A program made the translations under genes and the position numbers. From positions 1 through 61,015 of the forward strand of contig JAFKFJ010000183.1 of NCBI GenBank assembly GCA_017307335.1: a DNA stretch of 61,015 nt, read 5' to 3'. Each line of letters begins with the position of its first letter. Positions within the stretch are counted from its first letter, which is position 1. Source of the DNA: Alphaproteobacteria bacterium (GTDB lineage Bacteria; Pseudomonadota; Alphaproteobacteria; Acetobacterales; Acetobacteraceae). Shown in pieces: positions 26,744 to 36,164 of the stretch. Below the pieces are notes generated by a model that worked only from the letters and a program-made list of their open reading frames with translations, was not told the DNA's origin and made no database searches.

Positions 26744-27514
26744 TCAGACATGATATTCCTCTAGCTCCTCAGGTACTTTCGAGTACAACGGATCGTTCTG
26801 AACGACGGCTCGCGCGGCAAGTGTGTGCCGCTGATTTTCCATATGACCCCAGCGTTCATACTCTCGCACGATGCGCAAGAAGGAACATTCCACCCACTGC
26901 CGCAAGCAATTCACCGTCGGCACCCACCAATTCGACTTGTCACCGCAAAAATGATCTTTGTAATAAAACTTTGCAAAGCATCCGACGTCTTCAAGGACAG
27001 CGCCTTCAACAATGATTATGGCACCTTCCTTCATCACCCGCCGCAAGGCCGTCAACGCACGAACAGGATCCTTCAGGTGATAGTAAACTCCGGAAAAAAT
27101 AACGACATCGAAATCCCTTATCCCGAGCACCTCAACATTATAGACGGATACATTTGGATAGTACAAAATCCTAGAGTTCCTGATGGCGTGCGCCAGCTGA
27201 AAAGTTGGTTGCCCAGAAAAGTCACGCTGCGTAATCAAATCCGTCGCATAGACGGGAAACGCCCCGCGGGCCTCTGCATAAAAGCTGTACATCCCATCCC
27301 AGCAGCCGACGTCCAAAACCTTCTTGTTGCGCCAGTCGATGTCCGCAAGCGCCTCGGTGATGGACGGATTGCCTTTGCCCCACACCCCCGGCGTTTCCGC
27401 TCCGTCGCCAAGGTCGATCGCGTGGACCCACCGGAATTTGGGCACCATGTCAAGCAATTGGGCCCGTGGTCGGCCCGAAAACACCATGCTCGCCAGCTCT
27501 GGCATATCGGTCAT
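26744..27514 (-). CDS. Methyltransferase, CmoB/DUF1698-like
   Basis: 256 aa. SAM motif KVLDVGCWDGMYSFYAEARG, then VYNVEVLGIRDFDVVIFSGVY and YYHLKDPVRALTALRRVM. An N-terminal region (FRWVHAIDLGDGAETPGVWG) is like the CmoB/DUF1698 group, which includes the tRNA wobble-uridine carboxymethyltransferase and many look-alikes in sugar clusters. Its location among glycosyltransferases argues for a glycan-modifying role, not tRNA. Moderate GC, lower than the flanking core genes. Confidence 0.85.
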   Translation of the reverse strand: MTDMPELASMVFSGRPRAQLLDMVPKFRWVHAIDLGDGAETPGVWGKGNPSITEALADIDWRNKKVLDVGCWDGMYSFYAEARGAFPVYATDLITQRDFSGQPTFQLAHAIRNSRILYYPNVSVYNVEVLGIRDFDVVIFSGVYYHLKDPVRALTALRRVMKEGAIIIVEGAVLEDVGCFAKFYYKDHFCGDKSNWWVPTVNCLRQWVECSFLRIVREYERWGHMENQRHTLAARAVVQNDPLYSKVPEELEEYHV

Positions 27515-27694
27515 GTTTCGCCTTTCATGCGACTGAACGCGGCTCGGGCAAGCTTGAGATTATCGAGATTTAACCTCTTGCGTGCAACATCGGCGGCGAC
27601 ACGACCACATGATCAGTAGTTCTCGTCGGTCGCCTCCTCAAGCAGCCGCCGGTCAAATGCCCCGGCAGCGCTATCCGGACGCGATCTGCTGCAG

Positions 27695-29353
27695 TCAGCC
27701 AGCCGCAGCTGCTTCAGCCAATCCTGACGATGAATCCGCTGGCGTCGCGAGGAAATCCCACTGCCGCGCGCCGCTGTGCGCGATCTCAGTAGTCCTATAG
27801 CCGCATTCTTCGAAAAATCGGTGGAAGTCCTCTAAGGTGTCGCCGTGGTTGCTCGCAAGTTCCTGTTCGAATTCGAAGACGATCGTCGGACGCGACGCAG
27901 CAATCGTGTGACGCGCCCCGCACAGCACGCGCAGGTCGCAACCCTGTGTGTCCACCTTGATGAAACCGACATCGCGCAGACCGAGGCTGTCGATCGTTGT
28001 CGACCATACCCCTGCCGGTCGCGCGCCATCGACAGGAACGAACGCCAGAGCCGCGGCATTGCCGATCTGTCCATAATCAACAGCACCATCACGCATTTTC
28101 ACCGGGATCTGCTGCTGCTCGTCACCGGCCAGATCCATTAACGCCTCGGCGTCATACAGTGGCCGGTTGTATGCAGTGACATTGTCGCATCGGTTCAGCT
28201 CCAAGTTTGCATTGAGCAATCTGAAACAGCGCATCTGCGGCTCAAAGGAATACACCCGGCCGAAATGCCGCGCCAGGAAGACCGAATGGAACCCGATATA
28301 GGCACCCGCATCGACCGCGGTCAGCCTAGGATCGGCACAGCGCTCGATGATTGCCTTGAGATGCGGATCCCAAAACTCGCCCCGTTCGAGGGCACCGCCG
28401 ACCAAGTCTGGCACGATCGTCAAAAAGCGGCCATACGGCCCGGTCGTCAAATTGAGCCCGGCATCTGCCAGCGACTGGGTGGAGATACCTGCCGCCCCGG
28501 GCCGACGCACCTCGAAAGCGCCCTCAAGGGCCTGTAGCCGAGTATCACGGCGTTGGTTGTCGGTACGCATATCCGTCAAGGCCCCGTCGAAGCTACGCAA
28601 CGTACTGTCGCGCTCTTCGCCATGAGCGCGCGCCTGCGCCAGCATTGTCTCGAGATCGCGCAGCCTTGCATCACGCTGCTGCTCGTTCGCGCGGCTATGT
28701 GCCTGCGCCTCCTCCATGCTCAACAATCGGGACGCCAGCGCCAACTGTTCCTTGAGCTGCCGGTCGGTCCCAGCACGTTCCTGCTGGAGAGCTTCCTCGA
28801 TGCGCGAGAACCGCGCCGCGTCGCGTTCCTCGCCCGCCCGGGAAGCTGCTAGGCTCGACTCGATGCTGAGCAGCCGGGCGGCCAGTGCCATCTGATCTTT
28901 GCGCCAGCGCTCGGCCAGTCCATCGAGAGCCGTGGAAATGGCAGACGCTGGCTGTATCCCGGCGATGTTCGCCGTTACGTGCGCCGCCCATGCCGCCAGC
29001 AAGGCGATGTCCACCTCCACACGCTGCAGCGCCTCCATCTGCGCGCGCAGTCCGAACAAACCCAGCCGGCGGCGCGCGCTCCGCCATGCACGTTTGAGGT
29101 AACCGCCGGGCAGGGCCGGTGGCCCCGCGACGCGAGCGATCAAACCAGCGTCGCCCGACGCCCTGCGCTGGTATTCGGTGCTTGCGATCAAATCGGAAAT
29201 CAGAGCGAGCGGGTCGCCGGAGGCCTCCAGCTGCGTCCGCCAATGGCGCAATCCATCGGCGTCGGGCTCCCGCTCCAGGAACGCCAGGTACGCTGCGCGG
29301 AGGTAAAACTCTGCCTCGCGTCCGGTCATGGATACTGGCTCAGTGGCGCCCAT
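27695..29353 (-). CDS. FkbM-family methyltransferase with DUF4214-like and coiled-coil N-terminus
   Basis: 552 aa in three parts. Residues about 9-70 (EAEFYLRAAYLAFLEREPDA, DGLRHWRTQLEASGDP) resemble DUF4214. Residues about 150-280 are a long charged coiled coil with repeats such as RLLSIESSLAASRAGEERDA and its variants. The last ~270 residues are an FkbM methyltransferase (LTAVDAGAYIGFHSVFLARH, SFEPQMRCFRLLNANLELN, VGFIKVDTQGCDLRVL). FkbM enzymes are O-methyltransferases frequently found in glycan and natural-product clusters. Start may be 29353 or the ATG at 29329 (MTGREAEF). Confidence 0.87.
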   Translation of the reverse strand: MGATEPVSMTGREAEFYLRAAYLAFLEREPDADGLRHWRTQLEASGDPLALISDLIASTEYQRRASGDAGLIARVAGPPALPGGYLKRAWRSARRRLGLFGLRAQMEALQRVEVDIALLAAWAAHVTANIAGIQPASAISTALDGLAERWRKDQMALAARLLSIESSLAASRAGEERDAARFSRIEEALQQERAGTDRQLKEQLALASRLLSMEEAQAHSRANEQQRDARLRDLETMLAQARAHGEERDSTLRSFDGALTDMRTDNQRRDTRLQALEGAFEVRRPGAAGISTQSLADAGLNLTTGPYGRFLTIVPDLVGGALERGEFWDPHLKAIIERCADPRLTAVDAGAYIGFHSVFLARHFGRVYSFEPQMRCFRLLNANLELNRCDNVTAYNRPLYDAEALMDLAGDEQQQIPVKMRDGAVDYGQIGNAAALAFVPVDGARPAGVWSTTIDSLGLRDVGFIKVDTQGCDLRVLCGARHTIAASRPTIVFEFEQELASNHGDTLEDFHRFFEECGYRTTEIAHSGARQWDFLATPADSSSGLAEAAAAG

Positions 29354-29395
29354 GTGAGCTTGGATCCCTGTTGATTTCCCGAGCCTGTCGCCGCG

Positions 29396-30661
29396 CTAGT
29401 CGGTCGCGCCGAAGCGGAAGGCCAGCGAAAGGTAGTGCTTCATGAACGCGAGCAGCAACGTGCGCTCATCGCTGAGACTCGCAGGTGACCATGGTCGCTG
29501 TTGTGCGGTCAGAACGGCCTCAAGCTTGTCGACGTGCCCGGCCAGCGACAAATCTTGCCGTACCATAGCTGCCGCGGCCACGCCAATCCGTTCCAGCTCA
29601 ATCGTCCCTTCTACGACCAGCCGCATCGCGGCCGCCAGGGCCTCAGCATTACGCTCGATTTTAATGCCGTGGACCGCATCGACGATCCGCTCCGAACACC
29701 CACAATTGCTCGTGAGGATTGGCACGCAGCCATAGGCAGCCGCCTCGAACGGCGCAAAGGCAAACGGCTCGCGGCTCCAGGTTGGAAACAGAAAGGCGTC
29801 ATGAACCTGAAACTGCTCATGCAGGCGGGGCTGGGTCAGGCCGCCATGAAACATCGTGCAATGGGAAATCGCCAACGCGTTGGCGTAGTTCACGTAGAAT
29901 GCTATATCCCCCTCACCGAAGACATCCACCTCGAAGTTTCCAACACCCTCCGCAGTCAGCTTGGCGACTGCGTCGCAGATGAGCGTGGTTCCCTTGTGCT
30001 CGGATACGCGGCCGGCTGCCATGAAGCGGACCCTGCCATCGCGTCGATACGTACGTGGCGCAGATGGCCCAGGCGTAATCGCATAGCCATGGACGATCGT
30101 CGGCGGCCGAGGGAACACGAAGCAGCCAAGCGCTTCGATTTCATCGACGAGATGCTGGCTGACCGCCATGATACCCCCGGAAGCAAAGTACCCGGGATCG
30201 TGACCGCGGAAGACTGCCTTGACGTGATGGGGGGCGGCGTTGACGAGCTGCTCGAACACCCGGTCGCCCAAATAAATGCCCCAGGGCACGCCATGCACGT
30301 TGAGGAAATCGATAAGGTGGAGCGTACCCAGGCCGTGCATGTTCCAAAGAAACACGACATCCGGCACGAATTCGACAAGCAGTTGCTGCAATGCAACGAC
30401 GTTGTCGTAATCGGAGATGTCGCAGCGATGGAGCCACGACTCCGCCGAAATCGCCACCCCGTAGTTCGGAATGTGCGACGACAGTTTCAGGCAACGACGA
30501 ACGTGCAAAGGGTCAGGTGGGCCGGGAATATGGCTGGGCGTCGTCGCCACAAGCACATCGTGGCCGCGATCGCGAAACGCATTGACGATGTTAGCGCAGT
30601 TCAGCTCGTACCCGCCGATCACGAACGGCGGATAAAGATTCGAGATGACGAGAATTTTCAT
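29396..30661 (-). CDS. Glycosyltransferase family 4 protein
   Basis: 421 aa, GT-B fold. The N-terminal Rossmann domain opens MKILVISNLYPPFVIGGYEL. The nucleotide-sugar binding half shows VRFMAAGRVSEHKGTTLICD and the E-x7-E-like motif FPTWSREPFAFAPFEAAAYG. A retaining transferase for surface polysaccharide assembly; donor and acceptor unknown. Its start overlaps the stop of the next upstream gene (30658-30661, ATGA). Confidence 0.9.
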   Translation of the reverse strand: MKILVISNLYPPFVIGGYELNCANIVNAFRDRGHDVLVATTPSHIPGPPDPLHVRRCLKLSSHIPNYGVAISAESWLHRCDISDYDNVVALQQLLVEFVPDVVFLWNMHGLGTLHLIDFLNVHGVPWGIYLGDRVFEQLVNAAPHHVKAVFRGHDPGYFASGGIMAVSQHLVDEIEALGCFVFPRPPTIVHGYAITPGPSAPRTYRRDGRVRFMAAGRVSEHKGTTLICDAVAKLTAEGVGNFEVDVFGEGDIAFYVNYANALAISHCTMFHGGLTQPRLHEQFQVHDAFLFPTWSREPFAFAPFEAAAYGCVPILTSNCGCSERIVDAVHGIKIERNAEALAAAMRLVVEGTIELERIGVAAAAMVRQDLSLAGHVDKLEAVLTAQQRPWSPASLSDERTLLLAFMKHYLSLAFRFGATD

Positions 30662-31842
30662 GGCGTGACGTTCGTAGAGCGGAATTGCGCGCGATGCGCC
30701 CGCATGAGCCGCACGGCGTGGACCTCAGCGTAGAATTCGGCGATGCGGCGCCCCACAACCGGAAAGCTGAAATTGTCCACGACGTGCCGGCGCGGCAAGT
30801 CGGCAGCGGCTGGCTCTGGCCAAACGCCAGCCGCAAAGTCCTCGAGAATCGCACGCAAAGCCGCGACGTCCGGGAACACACGGCAGAACCGCAGATCGTG
30901 CGCCAGTTCAGGTAGCGAGGCGGTTTTGGCGACAGCCACCGGCAGGCCCGTCGCCATCGCCTCCAACGTCGTCAGGCCCATCAACTCGGGCTTGCTGATA
31001 CGCCGACCATAGACATCGACGAAGGTCGAGGCATGCACATAGAGGCCCGCCTCGTGATAGCACCGCAGCAGCGCCGCATCGTCCGCATCGACGATGAACG
31101 TGACGTCCTTGCCGGCTGCACGCTCGTGCAGCAATTCATAATAGGCGGGATCGTATGGCCGGCCAACAAGTCGCAGCGGCAAATTCGGTGGCAACGCGTC
31201 GATAATCCGGTCCGCCCCCTTATGCGGCAGAAGGCGCCCAACCGAGATCACGCTCCGCGGTCGCGCCAACACTTTCGGCGCCGTGAATACCATCGTGTCG
31301 ACTGGCCCAACGACGACCGCATGGGGCCCCGCAAAATAGGCGCTGACTAGCGACTTGGCGAACTCAGAAATCGACAACATACCATCGGCCAGACCCAGGC
31401 CACCATGTTGGAGGAGCAACGGATTCTCCCCGCCGCCAAGGTCTGTCACGATCAGTGTCTTGCCGAGAGACCGCGCGATCGTTGCTATGTAGCAGCCGAA
31501 AAACGTCAGCCCCTGGTGCAGATGGATCAAGTCGAACTCCGCGAGCACGTCCCACAGCCGAGCCGACATGACCGCCATCGGATGTGAACCGGGGTTCTCG
31601 TTCGAGAACACCGTGACCGGCACGCCGCCATCGGAATAGGAGTGGTCTTTGCGGCCCATCGCAAACACCGCTTGCGAAATCGAGAACGGCAGCGATGGGG
31701 CAGCTTCGCGGAGGGCCCGTGCCACGTACGAGACGTAGCGCTCGCCGCCCCCGATCAGTGAATCCTCGGCGAAATAGGCAGGGGAGACGTGCGCGATTCG
31801 TAACAAGCTGGACGAGGGCCAGCTGTGCTGCGTCAGTCGCAT
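30658..31842 (-). CDS. Glycosyltransferase family 4 protein
   Basis: 394 aa, GT-B fold: IAHVSPAYFAEDSLIGGGER near the N-terminus, PRSVISVGRLLPHKGADRII for the second domain and SKPELMGLTTLEAMATGLPV as the donor-site E-x7-E motif. Overlaps the following GT4 gene by four bases. The ATG at 31842 has its best Shine-Dalgarno (AAGGAGGAG) about 24 nt upstream, too far for normal use; a TTG a dozen codons in, before RIAHVSP, is a possible alternative start. The 271 nt upstream of this gene (31843-32113) hold no recognisable gene. Confidence 0.9.
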   Translation of the reverse strand: MRLTQHSWPSSSLLRIAHVSPAYFAEDSLIGGGERYVSYVARALREAAPSLPFSISQAVFAMGRKDHSYSDGGVPVTVFSNENPGSHPMAVMSARLWDVLAEFDLIHLHQGLTFFGCYIATIARSLGKTLIVTDLGGGENPLLLQHGGLGLADGMLSISEFAKSLVSAYFAGPHAVVVGPVDTMVFTAPKVLARPRSVISVGRLLPHKGADRIIDALPPNLPLRLVGRPYDPAYYELLHERAAGKDVTFIVDADDAALLRCYHEAGLYVHASTFVDVYGRRISKPELMGLTTLEAMATGLPVAVAKTASLPELAHDLRFCRVFPDVAALRAILEDFAAGVWPEPAAADLPRRHVVDNFSFPVVGRRIAEFYAEVHAVRLMRAHRAQFRSTNVTP

Positions 31843-32113
31843 GCGGTGCCCTGTCTCAAGTGCTCCTCCTTATCCGGCGGCAAAGTCTATGCCATATCTT
31901 TGTTCGAATGCGAACTGGCGCTTCGCCCCGGTATTGCAGCCAGCTCGCCAGCGCCGTCGGTACTCCGGCCACGCCCGGACCACGTTTCAACCGCTGCGTC
32001 GCGGGCCCAACGCCTGTCGGTCCGGCCATCGGTGCTGTGATTCGCCAAACACTGACTTGGAATTGCCTTCATGGACCTGCCACCTGCAATCATGAGCCTG
32101 GAATTTCCGTGCG

Positions 32114-33136
32114 CTAGCCAAATCCCGCCTTGGAACGCTCGCGTCCACCGTTCCGGTGGCTGACGCCACGCTCCACCCTCAGTGCGCCGACACGCATCGA
32201 CGCGGGGCTCTTGGAGAAGATCGCCTCTTCGACGTTGAAGGAGTTGATCCCCGCCATGCATTCGCGCGTCACGCAGCCGTTCACCTCGCGCGCACTGAAC
32301 TGCACGCACGGTGAGCAGAGTTCATCGCGCGTGATCAGCACGTTGGCGTGCCCGAACGGGGCGTAGCGCCGCCAGGGGCTGGAGCCGAAGATCGAGCACA
32401 CGGGCTTGCGCAGCGAGCAGAGATGGGCGGTGCCGCCGTCCGTCGCGACCACGAGATCGACCGGCGCCAGCGCATCGAACAGACCCGCGAAATCGTCGTC
32501 GCCCACGACCACGTCGTGCTCGATCCTTTTGAGCAGCCGTGAGAGCAGCAGCAGATCATCCCGCTCGCCCGGGCCACCCAGCAGCGTGATGCGGATACCC
32601 CGCCGGTTGAGGTGTCCCGCCAGTTCCGCCCAGCACGCGTTGGCCCATCGGTTCGTTGGAAAGCCTGCAGCGACACACAGCGCCACGTGGCGGGGCGCGT
32701 CCGGCCAGGCATGCGGCACCCCGCAGAACAGGCGCGTGCGCGAATAGGGACCGCAGACACGCGTCGCCGCCTGCTTCTGGATCGACGTCTCATGCGTCAG
32801 ATGGTCACCCGACGCGATGTCGCAGGGCACTCGCAGGTCGGCAAGGATGCGGCGCAGCACTGGATCGTCCCGCAGGCAAAGCACATGATCGAACGCGTTC
32901 AACCATGCAATAAGCGCCTCGTGCGGCGTCCCATCCGCGCCGCGCCGCGAGAGGTGCCGCAGCTCGATGCCACGAATATCGTCGATATCGGGGAACAGGA
33001 AGTTCGCGAGCCCGCACGAGCCCGAAGCGACGAATAGCCCGACCTTCTCGTGCGATGCACGCACGGCACGGATTGCGGGCACGGAAAGAACAAGATCGCC
33101 CAGATGATCCGGCTTGAGGATGGCAACCGAGCTCAC
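32114..33136 (-). CDS. Glycosyltransferase family 9 (heptosyltransferase-like)
   Basis: 340 aa. N-terminal MSSVAILKPDHLGDLVLSVP is the classic family 9 opening (LGD). Later motifs are ITLLGGPGERDDLLLL, VVATDGGTAHLCSLRKPVCS (the D-x-G-x-x-H site) and IFGSSPWRRYAPFGH. Family 9 enzymes add heptose to LPS core, but related proteins act in other surface glycans. The last ~40 residues (from RVGALRVERGVSHR) look non-conserved. Overlaps the small upstream gene by an ATGA. Confidence 0.9.
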   Translation of the reverse strand: MSSVAILKPDHLGDLVLSVPAIRAVRASHEKVGLFVASGSCGLANFLFPDIDDIRGIELRHLSRRGADGTPHEALIAWLNAFDHVLCLRDDPVLRRILADLRVPCDIASGDHLTHETSIQKQAATRVCGPYSRTRLFCGVPHAWPDAPRHVALCVAAGFPTNRWANACWAELAGHLNRRGIRITLLGGPGERDDLLLLSRLLKRIEHDVVVGDDDFAGLFDALAPVDLVVATDGGTAHLCSLRKPVCSIFGSSPWRRYAPFGHANVLITRDELCSPCVQFSAREVNGCVTRECMAGINSFNVEEAIFSKSPASMRVGALRVERGVSHRNGGRERSKAGFG

Positions 33137-33447
33137 TCCGGGCGCTCCTGACGTGGCCCGGCGATATGCCGCAGCAGGATGCGCTCGTTGATCATCGACT
33201 GCACGATCACGTTGGTGACGCGCAGGTCAATGCACCGCACCCAGGCGATCAGCAGGATCGCGGGAAAGATCAGGATGTTCCCCGGCCGCAGGCGGCCCAA
33301 GGTCTTCGAGAGGTCGAGGCGCTTCCGCTGCTGCAGGAGGTAGAGATATTCCGGGGAGAACGGATCGTGGGCGTGCTCGTGGTCCAGAACCAGCACGCGC
33401 AGCCGTAGCAACCACTCCGCGAACTTGCCGCGCATGCTGACCGCCAT
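33133..33447 (-). CDS. Small putative membrane protein of the glycan cluster
   Basis: 104 aa. An amphipathic, basic N-terminus (GKFAEWLLRLRVLVLDHEHAHD) and one hydrophobic segment (GNILIFPAILLIAWVRCI). I do not recognise a family. It is sandwiched by an overlap with the heptosyltransferase-like gene and a 4-nt gap to the fusion glycosyltransferase, so it is surely part of the same transcript. It could be an anchor or adaptor; this is a guess from context. Confidence 0.65.
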   Translation of the reverse strand: MAVSMRGKFAEWLLRLRVLVLDHEHAHDPFSPEYLYLLQQRKRLDLSKTLGRLRPGNILIFPAILLIAWVRCIDLRVTNVIVQSMINERILLRHIAGPRQERPE

Positions 33448-33451
33448 TGCG

Positions 33452-36130
33452 CTACCCTGTCCTGCGTGCGGCAGGCGCGTCCAGCGTGTCGAGGAACGCG
33501 CCGAACAACTGCTCCGTACTCTCGCGCCACGTGAGCCATGGCTGCGGTGTTCGCGCGGTGCGCGCGACCGGATCGTGGCTTGCGCAGAACGCTCGCAGCA
33601 CGTCGGTCAGCCGGCCCGGGTCGCTGAGATCGAAGAACGTCGCGCGGCCGTCGGCGATCTCGCGAAACACCGGGATGTCGCTGCACAGCACCGGCAGCCC
33701 GCGCTGAAACGCCTCGACGACCGGCAGGCCGAAACCCTCGATCTCTGAGGCGATGACGAGGGCCGAGGCGTTGCGATAGGCATAGTCCAGCTCCGAGTCG
33801 TTGGCGTCGCGCAGAAGATGAAGCTGTTGGCCAAGCCCGTGGTGCCGCTCCACCCGCGCGATGAAGTCCTCCGTCTTCCAGCCCGAGCGGCCGATGAGCA
33901 GCAGCGTGGCCTCGCCCCCGCCGCGCCAGAAGCGATCGAAGGCATCGAGCACGAACGCGTGATTCTTGCGCGGCTCGATCGACCCGACCATGAGGAACAC
34001 ATGGCGGCGTGGCACGAAGATGTCGGCGACCTTGGCGCGGACCTCGTCGGTGTGGCCGACGAAATCGAGCTCCGAGCCGAGATGGAAATGCCGGATCGGC
34101 ACCGGCGCCTTCAGCAGCCGGGCCGGCGCGGTACGCGCGAGATAGTCGGCAAGTTGGCCCGCGACCGCGCCCGAGATGCCGACGAAGCAGTCCGTATGCC
34201 GGCGGTGCACGTCGATCCACGCCTGGAACGCATCGCGCAGTTCCGGCACGCTTGTATGCGGATGCGTGACCGGAATCAGGTCATAGATGACGCCGACGAC
34301 GCGCCCGCCGCGGCTCTTGAAATTGCGCACCGCCGGCCACAGCGGAATGGTCCACGACGAATCCAGCAGCAGCAGAATGTCGCCGAAGCAACTGGGGCGT
34401 TGATCGAGGCGCCGCTGCGCCGGCGCGCTCGCCGCCTCCAGCCCGACGCTGCGGCGGAGTATCCGTCGCGGCGCGCGCAGGCAGCGCGCGAGCCCCCATT
34501 GCTCCGGGGGCGCGTAGAGGAACCGGCGCACCGGCGCAAAGGGCAGCAGGGTCGCGGTCGCGCGCAGGCTCGCGCGCCAGAGTCGGCGAAGCACCCCCGG
34601 GCTGTCGCCTTGCGGCAACTCGGCGGCCGCGATGCCCTGCTCCCCGGGCACCGCGTCGGGCACGCCCGCGCGCAGCTTGTCGCGCAGCACGGCGGTGGCA
34701 TCGGCGACCACGAAGTGGCCGTCCTCGATGATCACCGGCACCATCCGGTAGCCGTGCGCGGCCGCAACCGCCTCGGCGTTGCGCAGCACGTTGCGCACGA
34801 CCCGCTGGATGCCGGTGTTGAGATCGCTGTGATAGGTGTGCGTGCATTCGACGAAGATCGTCGGCCGCAGCGACTCCTCGTCCCACGTGAGCGGTGCCCG
34901 CGCCTCGGCCGGGCCCACCTCCGGCTGCCGGCGCGCATTCACTGCCTCGCCCAGCGCGCGCAGCGGCCGCGTGATGCGCCAGGATCGGCTTGCATACACC
35001 CGGTCGAGCAGTTCCTCGCGCCGTGCCAGGCGATCGCTGAACAGCGCGCCGGCCTCCACCGCGGTCTGCAATTCGGCCTGCAATGCGCGCGCCCGCCCAC
35101 CGGCGGCCGTGATCTCGCCGACAAGCAGCTTCACCTGCCGCTGCGATTCGCCAGCGCGCTGTTCCGCGACGGCGGCGCGGGCGCCGTCCTGCTCGGCGCG
35201 CGCGAGCGCGGTGGCGGCCTGCTGCGCCGCCTGCGCGGCGCGCGCCTCGACCTCCGACAGGGATACCTGCGTCGCCGCGGCGCGCGCGCGCGCCTCGTCC
35301 GCCCCGCGCTCGGCCTCCTCCGCCGCCGCCTCCAGCGCCTGCGCGCGGGCCAGCGCCGCCTCCGCCCGCGCCTGCTCGCGGGTCAGCGCCTCGCGCGACT
35401 GCACTGCCCGGCCCTCGGCTTCCTGCGCGCGCAGAAAGGACTCCTGGTTTGCGTTCAGCGCGAATCCGTCGAACACGTTCGGCGGATAGCGAAACGCCGC
35501 CAGCAGCGCCTCCCGCTCCTGCGCCACGTAGAAGCGGTTGAGGCCGTCGGCATAGGCGAAGCGATAGTCGCGCCCGAGGACCAGATCCTCCCATTGCTCG
35601 TGGTTCTCCACCTGCGTGCCGGGCACCGTGGCCTCGATCACCAGGATCCACGGCCGCCATCGCTGCAGGTCGAGCCCCGCCAGCACGTCCTTCTCGGTCC
35701 CCTCCACGTCGACCTTCACGAAGTGGATGTCCGCCGGTGCGAACTGCGCGCAGATGTCGTCCAGCGTCCGCACCTCGACCCCGCTGGCCGTCACCGCAAA
35801 GCCGGCGTTGCGGTGCCGCTCCGCAACCTCCGCGTCGGTGGTGGACAGGCCGGTGTCGACGACGTCGTACAACGTGAGCATTCCTGGCCCCGCGCCAGCG
35901 GCGAGGCGCAGGTTCGTGTCCTCGGGCCGCTCGGCCACGAGCCGCTCGAAAAACGAAGCCGTCGGCTCAAGGTTGATGCCGCGCCAGCCGCGGAGATAGA
36001 AGGCCTTCGTCACCGAATACAGCGTCGGGTCGTTCGCGCCGACGTCGATGTAGAACCCCCTATCCACCCCGCGCAGCGCGCGCCAGAGCATAACGTCTTC
36101 AAAATTCTGCGCATAGGAAACGAAGGTCAC
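33452..36130 (-). CDS. FkbM methyltransferase - coiled coil - glycosyltransferase family 4 fusion protein
   Basis: 892 aa from GTG 36130, two enzymes in one chain. Residues 1-215 are an FkbM domain (YIDVGANDPTLYSVTKAFYL, NLEPTASFFERL, IHFVKVDVEGTEKDVL). About 240-370 is an Ala/Glu/Arg-rich coiled coil ending in the linker YASRSWRITRPLRALGEA, a motif found after coiled coils in many multi-domain glycosyltransferases. The remainder is a GT-B glycosyltransferase (IFVECTHTYHSDLNTGIQRV, FLMVGSIEPRKNHAFVLDAF, ASEIEGFGLPVVEAFQRGLP). Probably couples glycan extension to methyl capping. An ATG at 36199 is further out, but the conserved start SYAQNFEDVMLWRA favours 36130. Confidence 0.9.
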   Translation of the reverse strand: MTFVSYAQNFEDVMLWRALRGVDRGFYIDVGANDPTLYSVTKAFYLRGWRGINLEPTASFFERLVAERPEDTNLRLAAGAGPGMLTLYDVVDTGLSTTDAEVAERHRNAGFAVTASGVEVRTLDDICAQFAPADIHFVKVDVEGTEKDVLAGLDLQRWRPWILVIEATVPGTQVENHEQWEDLVLGRDYRFAYADGLNRFYVAQEREALLAAFRYPPNVFDGFALNANQESFLRAQEAEGRAVQSREALTREQARAEAALARAQALEAAAEEAERGADEARARAAATQVSLSEVEARAAQAAQQAATALARAEQDGARAAVAEQRAGESQRQVKLLVGEITAAGGRARALQAELQTAVEAGALFSDRLARREELLDRVYASRSWRITRPLRALGEAVNARRQPEVGPAEARAPLTWDEESLRPTIFVECTHTYHSDLNTGIQRVVRNVLRNAEAVAAAHGYRMVPVIIEDGHFVVADATAVLRDKLRAGVPDAVPGEQGIAAAELPQGDSPGVLRRLWRASLRATATLLPFAPVRRFLYAPPEQWGLARCLRAPRRILRRSVGLEAASAPAQRRLDQRPSCFGDILLLLDSSWTIPLWPAVRNFKSRGGRVVGVIYDLIPVTHPHTSVPELRDAFQAWIDVHRRHTDCFVGISGAVAGQLADYLARTAPARLLKAPVPIRHFHLGSELDFVGHTDEVRAKVADIFVPRRHVFLMVGSIEPRKNHAFVLDAFDRFWRGGGEATLLLIGRSGWKTEDFIARVERHHGLGQQLHLLRDANDSELDYAYRNASALVIASEIEGFGLPVVEAFQRGLPVLCSDIPVFREIADGRATFFDLSDPGRLTDVLRAFCASHDPVARTARTPQPWLTWRESTEQLFGAFLDTLDAPAARRTG

Positions 36131-36164
36131 GCCGGACCTCCTTCTCCCCGGCGGTGGGGCACGG

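Noticed and set aside
31843..32113. Possible small gene between the GT4 and GT9 genes
   Set aside because: The available frames are short, extend into the GT9 gene out of frame and show no motif; treated as intergenic.
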